Below, piece by piece: positions 1-4,979 of a stretch of DNA of 5,255 nt. Positions within the stretch are counted from its first letter, which is position 1, and each line of letters opens with the position of its first letter. The DNA comes from an uncultured Eubacterium sp. (lineage in GTDB: Bacteria; Bacillota_A; Clostridia; Lachnospirales; Lachnospiraceae). A program made the position numbers and the translations under genes. The stretch is from contig CAOXUF010000183.1 of the NCBI GenBank assembly GCA_948560485.1, positions 1-5,255 on the forward strand, in the 5' to 3' direction. The notes under the pieces are model-generated. The model searched no databases and had not been told where the DNA came from. It saw only the letters and a list, made by a program, of their open reading frames with translations.

Positions 1-2
1 TA

Positions 3-434
3 CATATCACACCCACAAAACGGTGGACAGCGTTGCCCGCTAAACACTGTACGGTGTGCGGCGTTGAATATGTCCCAGGCTCTGGCATATCGAAGTATTG
101 TCCTGCTTGTGCCAAGAGGATACAGAGGGAGAAGTCAAACGAGAGCAAACGCAGGAGTAGGGCAAGGGATAGACAGGTATGTATTGAACTGTCCGCAAAA
201 AATGACCGACTGAAGCGCAGTGAGGGCGATAATCCGACGATTGGAATTGTCCTTTGCTCGGATACAGATGAAGATGAAGATGTTGCCCGTTATTCTGTCC
301 TGCATGGAAATGAGCAATTGTTTGCATCCAAATATAAATTGTATCTGCCGACAGAAGAGGAACTGAGAGCAGAGATTGAAACCCAAAAGGCAATATTTTA
401 TCTTCAGCAAAGAGAAAATCAGGAAACGGAGTAA
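3..434 (+). pseudogene. Chimeric ORF: cysteine-rich zinc-ribbon C-terminus joined to YhcG/DUF1016 nuclease tail (5' partial)
   Basis: The frame is open to the left edge, so the gene probably starts outside the window; a TTG at 33 is possible but has no convincing ribosome binding site. The first part carries a zinc-ribbon pattern, CTVCG followed by KYCPACAKR, then a basic stretch rich in K and R. This resembles the C-terminus of the cysteine-rich VLP proteins of clostridial conjugative elements. From about nt 180-200 the protein changes character: EGDNPTIGIVLCSD, then QLFASKYKLYLPTEEEL, which match the C-terminal end of YhcG/DUF1016 PD-(D/E)XK nucleases. The catalytic part of the nuclease, which lies upstream of this tail in the family, is missing. 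A 6-bp duplication (GATGAA twice, near 265-280) adds an acidic DE pair. I read it as a deletion fusion of two genes. Family calls are from remembered sequence patterns, and whether the product is stable is unknown. Confidence 0.6.
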
Positions 435-490
435 TCATGAGTGAGGTGTTGCGAGATGGCTACACTTCATTTTTATGCGTTCATTCATTC

Positions 491-518
491 TTGCAATCTG
501 CTAATAATGATGTATAAT
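491..518 (+). promoter_or_regulatory. Putative sigma-A-type promoter
   Basis: A TTGCAA -35 hexamer (491-496) and a perfect TATAAT -10 (513-518) are separated by 16 bp, in the non-coding gap after the chimeric ORF stop at 434. It points toward the MetG-like remnant. No ribosome binding site and ATG follow in a useful frame, so it may now drive only decayed sequence or read through toward vanRS. The call rests on the hexamers alone. Confidence 0.5.
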
Positions 519-520
519 AA

Positions 521-868
521 ATCTATCGGAAACAATTTGCTTCCGATACCTTTGCGAAGTCTGATTTCAGAGCAGTTAAGATTTTGGCTTGTGAAGAAGT
601 ACCGAAGTCAAAGAAGCTTCTCAAGTTTACATTAGATGATGGCGAACGCAAAGACCGTGTGATTTTAAGTGGTATTCACGAGTATTACGAGCCGGAAGAG
701 CTTGTTGGAAAGACTGCAATCGCAATCGTAAATCTGCCACCAGGAAAGATGATGGGCATTGACTCCGAGGGAATGCTGATTTCAGCCGTACACGAAGAAG
801 ATGGTAGTGAATGACTCAATCTCTTGATGGCTGATAACCACATTCCGGCAGGTGCGAAGCTGTACTAA
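521..868 (+). pseudogene. C-terminal tRNA-binding domain of a MetG-like protein, start lost, in-frame TGA
   Basis: Reading from the codon after an in-frame TAA at 518, the frame gives FAKSDFRAVKILACEEVPKS, then KLLKFTLDDG, ILSGIHEYYEPEELVGK, IAIVNLPPGKMMGIDSEGML and finally NHIPAGAKLY before TAA at 866-868. This is the EMAP/OB-fold tRNA-binding domain found at the C-terminus of bacterial methionyl-tRNA synthetase or as a free-standing beta subunit. The catalytic Rossmann domain and anticodon-binding domain are absent. There is no ATG, GTG or TTG near the expected beginning; the first usable start (TTG at 584) lies inside the domain. A TGA at 812-814 interrupts the conserved end, and the frame then continues as LNLLMADNHIPAGAKLY. 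It is best read as a decayed free-standing tRNA-binding protein. A shortened product of 76 residues from 584 is possible but would lack the last strands. Confidence 0.75.
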
Positions 869-955
869 TTTGATGTAAGGATGTACCGTTTTACCTGATA
901 AAACGGGATGTACTTCATTTTACGAATTTCATAAAAAACAGCGATTTACATCAAA
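869..955. repeat. Nested inverted and direct repeats in intergenic DNA
   Basis: A 10-bp inverted repeat, TTTGATGTAA (869-878) and TTACATCAAA (946-955), brackets a perfect 8-bp hairpin, CCGTTTTA (886-893) and TAAAACGG (899-906), with a 5-nt loop CCTGA. The octamer GGATGTAC occurs twice, at 879-886 and 906-913, 27 bp apart, and each copy is followed by a TTTTAC and then an ATAAAA stretch, suggesting a diverged tandem unit. No T-run follows the hairpin, so it is not an obvious terminator. It could be a regulator-binding site or the scar of an inserted element. Confidence 0.5.
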
Positions 956-1020
956 CTTACATTATTTGATGCAGAAAACGGTGCAGAGATAAAAAAATCG
1001 CATAATCAGCAGAATAAATG

Positions 1021-1049
1021 GGCAGTCCTTGATGGGATTGCCTGTTTTT
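1021..1049 (+). terminator. Putative intrinsic terminator upstream of the vanU remnant
   Basis: GGCAGTCC (1021-1028) pairs with GGATTGCC (1035-1042) through eight pairs including one G-U, with a 6-nt loop, followed by TGTTTTT (1043-1049). It would stop transcription entering from the MetG-like side. The hairpin occupies the place where the N-terminal codons of a VanU-like gene would be expected, so it may also be a by-product of the rearrangement there. Confidence 0.45.
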
Positions 1050-1051
1050 AG

Positions 1052-1234
1052 AAGAAAGAGAAAGGCGAGCTTCGTGATGCTGTTGGAGCAAGTAAAAGCA
1101 CATTTGCCAAACTTGGCAAGAATGAGAATGTTTCTCAGGCTGTTTTGCTGTCAATATGTGAATGTTTAAATTGTGATTTTTGCGATATTATGGAAGCGTT
1201 GCCAGAGAACCCTGATAAGGAGCATGACAGTTGA
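1052..1234 (+). pseudogene. vanU: VanU-like XRE/Cro HTH regulator, N-terminally truncated
   Basis: The frame after TAG at 1049-1051 reads KKEKGELRDAVGASKSTFAK, then LGKNENVS, LLSICECLNCDFCDIMEALP and a short acidic tail. This matches the core and C-terminus of VanU, the small Cro/CI-type regulator at the head of vanG operons (about 75 residues from memory). The recognition-helix region (ASKSTFAKLGKNENVS) is kept. The first roughly 15 residues are not recognisable, and no ATG, GTG or TTG precedes the conserved HTH. Its stop at 1232-1234 lies just before the vanR ATG at 1236, which keeps the vanU-vanR-vanS order of vanG clusters. It is probably inactive, unless an upstream start is joined by a frameshift I have not recognised. 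The AAGGAG serving vanR lies within its last codons. Confidence 0.7.
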
Positions 1235-1235
1235 T

Positions 1236-1943
1236 ATGAATGAAAAAATTATGATTGTTGATGATGAAAAAGAAATAGCAGATTTGTTGGAGCTATATCT
1301 GAAAAATGACGGTTACAATGTGTATAAGTTTTACAAAGGCATGGATGCATTAAAATGTGTGGAATCAGAAAAAATGGATTTGGCAATCTTAGACGTCATG
1401 CTTCCAGATGTTAACGGCTTCCATATCTGCCAAAAGATTAGGGAGCAGTATTTTTATCCAATCATTATGCTGACGGCAAAGGGAGAGGATGCAGACAAGA
1501 TTATGGGGCTGACGATCGGAGCGGACGATTATATTACAAAGCCGTTTAACCCATTGGAGGTTGCGGCGAGGGTTAAGACGCAGCTCCGCCGATATGTTAA
1601 TTATAACAATGCCGAAAGCAGAGGGAAAGAAAGCGAGCCGATTGTGGAATTTGACATTAACGGGCTGGTCATTAACAAGAATACCCATAAATGCACATTG
1701 TATGGAAAAGCGGTCACATTAACACCGATAGAATTTTCTATCCTTTGGTATTTGTGTGAAAACAGGGGAAAAGTGATTTCTTCCGAGGAACTTTTTGAAA
1801 AAGTCTGGGGCGAGAAGTTCCTTGATAACAATAATACGGTTATGGCTCATATCGGGAGGCTTAGGGAGAAACTGAAAGAGCCAGCCAGAAACCCGAAATT
1901 TATTAAAACAGTATGGGGAGTGGGATATACCATTGAAGAATAA
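1236..1943 (+). CDS. vanR: VanR-type response regulator (OmpR/PhoB family)
   Basis: A 235-residue response regulator, the usual VanR length. The receiver domain (about 1-120) has the acidic pocket D9/D10 (IVDDE), phospho-acceptor D53 (ILDVMLPDVNGF), T80 (IMLTAKGED) and K102 (YITKPFNP). The C-terminal winged helix (about 130-235) contains LTPIEFSILWYLCENRGKVI, then LREKLKEP and the terminal VWGVGYTIEE. Phosphorylated VanR activates van operon promoters and often its own. I chose ATG 1236 because NEKIMIVDDE matches family N-termini. AAGGAG at 1217-1222 lies 13 nt upstream, rather far; ATG 1224 is in frame but too close to that site, and a longer TTG start at 1173 would lie inside the vanU remnant. 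It overlaps vanS by 11 bp, implying translational coupling. It resembles VanG/VanB-cluster VanR more than general OmpR regulators, but exact type needs alignment. Confidence 0.9.
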   Translation: MNEKIMIVDDEKEIADLLELYLKNDGYNVYKFYKGMDALKCVESEKMDLAILDVMLPDVNGFHICQKIREQYFYPIIMLTAKGEDADKIMGLTIGADDYITKPFNPLEVAARVKTQLRRYVNYNNAESRGKESEPIVEFDINGLVINKNTHKCTLYGKAVTLTPIEFSILWYLCENRGKVISSEELFEKVWGEKFLDNNNTVMAHIGRLREKLKEPARNPKFIKTVWGVGYTIEE

Positions 1944-3063
1944 AAAAGAAAAGGGAATAGACGGTGATTATACACAGCTTGCGACAAAAATACTGATTCG
2001 GACAGCGGCTGTGCTGTTCGGTGCGTTTGCTTTGATTTCTGTGGCTCTCAGTTTATTGAGTGGTCGTTTTTCAAGTGCTATCGTGGGCTTTTTAGAAATA
2101 TTCTATAAAGATTATGAAAAGGCATTAGTGGCATATACCTATGTGTTTCGGGATAATAAAGAGTGGTTCGTTATGATAGCTGCTTTTGTGGCGTTTCTGA
2201 TTGTTTTACGGCTGTATCTCATAGGCTTTACGAAGTATTTTAATGAAATCAACAGAGGTATCAATGCCTTGAAAGAGGAAAATTCAGAGGACGTTGCATT
2301 GTCCTCTGAGCTTGCGGCAACCGAAAAGACAATCAATGCGATTAAGCATACCCTTGAACAGCGGAAATCTGCGGCGGCGGTTGCAGAGCAAAGGAAGAAT
2401 GACTTGGTAGTTTATCTTGCCCATGATTTGAAAACACCGCTTACGTCCGTGATTGGGTATTTGACGTTACTTAGGGACGAAAATCAAATCTCGGATGAAT
2501 TACGGGAAAAGTATGTATCTATATCATTGGAAAAGGCAGAACGCTTAGAAGATTTAATCAATGAGTTTTTTGAGATTACACGTTTTAACCTTTCTAACAT
2601 TACACTTGAACATAGTGTGGTAAATCTAACCCGTATGTTGGAGCAGTTGGTTTTTGAATTTAAGCCGATGCTTGCAGAGAAAAATCTGAATTGTGTCCTT
2701 ACGGCAGAGCCGAATAAAATGATACGCTGCGACGTAAATAAAATGCAGCGGGCATTTGATAATCTGTTGCGAAATGCGGTAAATTACAGTTTTGAAAATA
2801 CGGAGATTTCGATTACCGTTACGCAAAACGAAAATACGGTTCGTATTAAATTTGCTAATCATGGAAATATAATTCCAAAAGAGAAATTGGAACGTATCTT
2901 TGAACAGTTTTACCGTCTTGACACTTCCCGAAACACAGGAAATGGAGGAGCAGGCTTAGGGCTTGCCATTGCAAAGGAAATTGTAATGCTGCATGGAGGG
3001 ACAATTACTGCCAGCAGTGAGGATGAAATCATTGAATTTGAAGTGACGATAGTTTCATCGTAG
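1933..3063 (+). CDS. vanS: VanS-type sensor histidine kinase
   Basis: A 376-residue membrane sensor kinase starting at TTG 1933, inside the end of vanR; GGGGAG at 1915-1920 is a plausible ribosome binding site and no ATG fits better. Two membrane segments (about 25-43 and 78-98) bracket a short extracytoplasmic loop, which is typical of VanS proteins that lack a large sensor domain. A HAMP-like linker and coiled coil (about 100-155) leads to the H box YLAHDLKTPLTSVIGYLTLL with H164. The N box is NLLRNAVNYS (N277, N281), the F box FEQFYRLDTSRN, and the glycine box GNGGAGLGLAIAKEIV (336-351). All catalytic boxes are present, so kinase activity is expected. It would phosphorylate the neighbouring VanR in response to glycopeptides or cell-wall stress. 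The inducer cannot be read from sequence. Its stop codon lies inside the first VanR box. Confidence 0.9.
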   Translation: MKNKKEKGIDGDYTQLATKILIRTAAVLFGAFALISVALSLLSGRFSSAIVGFLEIFYKDYEKALVAYTYVFRDNKEWFVMIAAFVAFLIVLRLYLIGFTKYFNEINRGINALKEENSEDVALSSELAATEKTINAIKHTLEQRKSAAAVAEQRKNDLVVYLAHDLKTPLTSVIGYLTLLRDENQISDELREKYVSISLEKAERLEDLINEFFEITRFNLSNITLEHSVVNLTRMLEQLVFEFKPMLAEKNLNCVLTAEPNKMIRCDVNKMQRAFDNLLRNAVNYSFENTEISITVTQNENTVRIKFANHGNIIPKEKLERIFEQFYRLDTSRNTGNGGAGLGLAIAKEIVMLHGGTITASSEDEIIEFEVTIVSS

Positions 3064-3079
3064 GAAAATCGTAAGAAAT
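3058..3079 (+). promoter_or_regulatory. Two tandem VanR-box-like operator repeats
   Basis: TCGTAGGAAAA (3058-3068) is followed directly by TCGTAAGAAAT (3069-3079): nine of eleven positions are identical and the period is 11 bp, so both copies face the same side of the helix. The pattern TCGTANGAAA agrees with the VanR binding sequences I recall from van operon promoters, where such pairs precede the resistance genes. The first box includes the last codon and TAG stop of vanS (3061-3063). The location fits the inducible promoter of the vanY transcript. I could not pick a convincing -10; the AT-rich stretch 3083-3096 is where it would fall. Confidence 0.65.
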
Positions 3080-3123
3080 TCCATATGAAAAATTGAGATG
3101 TCCGTTGGATGGAACGAAAAAAC

Positions 3124-3172
3124 AGCACTTTTGTTTTTGATACAATATTTGTGTCAATGCAAGAGTGCTTTT
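3124..3172 (+). terminator. Two-tier intrinsic terminator between vanS and vanY
   Basis: The outer stem AGCACTTTTG (3124-3133) pairs with CAAGAGTGCT (3160-3169), ten pairs with one G-U. After a small internal loop an inner stem TTGATACA (3137-3144) pairs with TGTGTCAA (3150-3157), eight pairs with one G-U, with loop ATATT. A TTTTATTT tract follows from 3169. An A-run (3117-3122) on the left side could make it bidirectional. It lies downstream of the VanR boxes and upstream of vanY, so it would end the vanRS message but also stand in the path of a transcript starting at the boxes. Confidence 0.8.
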
Positions 3173-3196
3173 ATTTACGCGAAGGCAAAGTGAGGA

Positions 3197-3275
3197 TAAT
3201 CGTCGGGCTTGCCCGTAAGATATCCGAGCGCGCCCGCGACCTCCGGCATTCGCGCGAAGCGGGATGCCAGAGGTT
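3197..3275. repeat. GC-rich palindromic patch upstream of vanY
   Basis: This patch is far more GC-rich than its surroundings and packed with dyads. CGGGC-TT-GCCCG lies at 3204-3215. CCTCCGGCAT (from 3240) pairs with ATGCCAGAGG (ending 3273) with one mismatch, enclosing the perfect palindrome TTCGCGCGAA (3249-3258). No protein is evident. It could be a leader-RNA structure in the 5' UTR of vanY, a small palindromic repeat element, or an insertion scar. I do not recognise the family. Confidence 0.45.
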
Positions 3276-3283
3276 ATTGTAGT

Positions 3284-3289
3284 AGGAGG
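3284..3289 (+). promoter_or_regulatory. Ribosome binding site deciding the vanY start
   Basis: AGGAGG stands 10 nt before ATG 3300. A longer in-frame start at ATG 3264 would place this site inside the coding region, so 3300 is preferred. Confidence 0.75.
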
Positions 3290-3299
3290 AATTATAGAT

Positions 3300-4127
3300 A
3301 TGGGCCAGAGGAATATGAAACACAGACGCAGAAAACACAGACGTAACCAATCTCTTTTGTTCACAGGAATTTTATTCTTAGTTGTAGTATCTGCAAGCGG
3401 CTTTTTATGGTACGGTTCTGGTAATACGGCGAAAAAAGACAGTGTTATTGAAGAAGTCCCATTTACTATTACGCAGGATGGGATGCAGGCAAAGGAAGAA
3501 ATAAACAAAACGGTAATGGAAACTGCCTATGGCGGCAGCCAACAGGAGAAGATAGCAAATCACGGCGATACGCAAAATGCAGGGACAGACGAAGCGTGGA
3601 ATTTAATGCTTGTCAACAAAGATAATGCGATTCCAGACAATTACAATGTGAATCTGGTTGAGGTAGAGGGCGGGGAGCGTGTAGACGAGCGTATCTATGA
3701 ACCTCTTATGGAAATGCTTAATGCTGCAAGGGAGGGAAACTGGGGTGAATTGCCGGTGGTGGTATCTGGTTATCGGACGCAGGAAAAACAGCAGAGCTTT
3801 TATGATGAAAAGATTGCAAAGTTCAAAAAAGAAGGATATTCAGACAGTGAAGCCGTGAAGCAGGCGGAACAATGGGTTGCCGTGCCAGGTCACAGTGAGC
3901 ATCAGCTTGGTTTTGCAGTGGACATTAACGGGGCAACTTATGATGTTTATTTATGGCTGCAGGAAAACAGTTATAAGTATGGTTTTATCTTCCGATACCC
4001 TGGCAGTAAGACAGATATTACTGGAACGGCAGAGGAAGTATGGCATTACAGATATGTAGGGAAAGAAGTGGCAAAAGAAATTTACGAAAGGGGAATCTGC
4101 CTTGAGGAATATCTTGGGGATTTATAA
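3300..4127 (+). CDS. vanY: VanY-type D,D-carboxypeptidase (M15B family), membrane anchored
   Basis: A 275-residue zinc peptidase that cleaves the terminal D-Ala from D-Ala-D-Ala-ending peptidoglycan precursors outside the membrane. The N-terminus is strongly basic (KHRRRKHRR, residues 7-15), followed by one membrane segment (about 18-38), giving a type II anchor with the catalytic domain outside. A spacer (about 40-105) precedes the VanY domain. Conserved elements are VVVSGYRTQEKQQ (S156-R159), the zinc motif PGHSEHQLGFAVDI with H201 and D208, and EEVWHYRYV with catalytic E246 and zinc ligand H249. All metal and catalytic residues are present, and the gene has no frameshift. In vanG clusters vanY follows vanS, as here. 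Alone it usually gives little or no glycopeptide resistance, because a ligase making altered termini is also needed, and none is in the window. It is probably induced through the VanR boxes at 3058-3079, if transcription passes the terminator at 3124-3172. Confidence 0.92.
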   Translation: MGQRNMKHRRRKHRRNQSLLFTGILFLVVVSASGFLWYGSGNTAKKDSVIEEVPFTITQDGMQAKEEINKTVMETAYGGSQQEKIANHGDTQNAGTDEAWNLMLVNKDNAIPDNYNVNLVEVEGGERVDERIYEPLMEMLNAAREGNWGELPVVVSGYRTQEKQQSFYDEKIAKFKKEGYSDSEAVKQAEQWVAVPGHSEHQLGFAVDINGATYDVYLWLQENSYKYGFIFRYPGSKTDITGTAEEVWHYRYVGKEVAKEIYERGICLEEYLGDL

Positions 4128-4179
4128 TGTGGGAAGACCCGATAGTTTTAAAAGCGGTGTAAGGAGGTGCAGCGGCATC

Positions 4180-4845
4180 ATGACATTACCAGCAGAACAA
4201 CAAAGAAATGATCCCGGCAAATGGCAGTACTGAAACATTTGACGGCTCCGAACTGCCTCTTTTCCGCTTCCGGTCATTTTGCTGACAGATTTGATGGGAG
4301 CTGTTATTGCAAGTATTATGTTGGGAATTGTGTATATTGCGCCAATGGAAAAGACGGTACATGAAAAACAGAATACGCTCAGGGAATTAAAGGAAGGGAT
4401 AGATGCTTTTTGGGGAGATAAAGTGCTGAGCTTGTTAATTGCTACCGAAACCTTATGTATGATATTTTATCTGCCTTTATCCTCTTTTTACCCTTTGATG
4501 ACCAGTGACTATTTTCATGCGTCTGCATGGCAGGGAAGCGCGGTAGAGGTTTTGTATGCAGTGGGAATGATGGCTGCGGCATTTCTTTTTGGAAGTGTCA
4601 TCAGAGTAAAACGGCATTTGTCAGTTTCTTATTTTGGATTGCTGGGCATAGGCGTTGTGTCTTCAATCGGAGGTTTTTTGCCGCCCAAGATGTGGGCATG
4701 GTTTATTTTTGCTTTCATATGCGCAGTTATGGGAGCGTTTGGAAATGTTCACAGTATTCCATTGATTGCTTATATGCAGGCAACGATTCTAGCAGAAAAA
4801 TGGGGAGGGCATTTGCACTTATCCCCTTATGAACAATTTTTGTAA
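4180..4845 (+). pseudogene. MFS efflux transporter remnant (MefA-like), deleted, frameshifted and truncated
   Basis: A strong AAGGAGG (4161-4167) precedes ATG 4180, but the frame stops after MTLPAEQQRNDPGKWQY. In the same frame, after two TGA codons, it resumes at about 4261 with VILLTDLMGAVIASIML, the TM6 region of MefA-like macrolide/drug efflux transporters, so roughly TM1-TM5 (about 150 codons) are deleted. The following part keeps several membrane segments: FYLPLSSFYPLMTSDYF, then AVGMMAAAFLFGSVI, and PLIAYMQATILAEK. At 4796-4800 a run of five A replaces an expected six; the +1 frame restores EKMGRAFALIPL, typical of the family, whereas the actual frame continues as nonsense to TAA 4843-4845. 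After about 4833 similarity ends in both frames, so the C-terminal segments are also lost. The position after vanY, where vanW or ligase genes would be expected, suggests rearrangement downstream of vanY. Substrate is unknown. Confidence 0.8.
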
Positions 4846-4867
4846 ATTTCAATTTATGGAAAAGCTG

Positions 4868-4900
4868 AAAAAAGACTGCCTGTGGACATCCACAGGCAGT
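4868..4900 (-). terminator. Strong intrinsic terminator for leftward transcription
   Basis: A perfect 11-bp stem, ACTGCCTGTGG (4875-4885) with CCACAGGCAGT (4890-4900) and a 4-nt loop, is preceded by six A (4868-4873). On the minus strand that reads as stem, C, then six T. On the plus strand only GCTTGCTATT follows, so it works leftward. A minus-strand gene would therefore be expected to its right, but I found no convincing one before the edge. Confidence 0.75.
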
Positions 4901-4931
4901 GCTTGCTATTCTAGAATGAAATGCAAGCGGG

Positions 4932-4957
4932 GGTTAGTCTGCATAGGCAGACTGACC
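4932..4957. repeat. Perfect 11-pair hairpin without a T-run
   Basis: GGTTAGTCTGC (4932-4942) pairs fully with GCAGACTGACC (4947-4957), including one T-G wobble on this strand, with loop ATAG. Neither flank has a T-run, so it is not an ordinary terminator. It lies 31 bp from the leftward terminator. Possible roles are an RNA structure or a recombination or regulator site. Confidence 0.5.
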
Positions 4958-4979
4958 ATCATTGACGGTGCTTCCCTGA

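Noticed and set aside
441..635. Plus-strand ORF of 64 codons after the chimeric gene
   Set aside because: It overlaps the promoter and the MetG-like frame, has no family resemblance, and its ATG has no good ribosome binding site.
869..1050. CRISPR array or tRNA gene
   Set aside because: The repeats are only two copies and too short, and no cloverleaf or conserved tRNA arms were seen anywhere in the window.
1173..1235. Longer vanR start at TTG 1173
   Set aside because: The added residues are the vanU remnant read in another frame; VanR family N-termini begin at about 1236.
3264..3299. Longer vanY start at ATG 3264
   Set aside because: The best ribosome binding site (3284-3289) would lie inside the coding sequence, and the extra residues come from the palindromic patch.
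3029..3508. Minus-strand ORF of 159 codons across the vanS-vanY spacer
   Set aside because: It lies antisense to vanS end, terminator and vanY start, with no recognisable motif.
4231..4245. TGA codons read as Trp or another residue (recoding) in the MFS and MetG-like remnants
   Set aside because: vanR, vanS and vanY use TGG normally and have no internal TGA; the TGA in the MetG-like domain does not sit at a conserved Trp. Simple decay explains both.
4527..4832. Plus-strand ORF of 101 codons inside the MFS remnant
   Set aside because: It is a shadow frame; only its last dozen residues (KMGRAFALIPL) are real, because they recover the transporter after the A-run frameshift.
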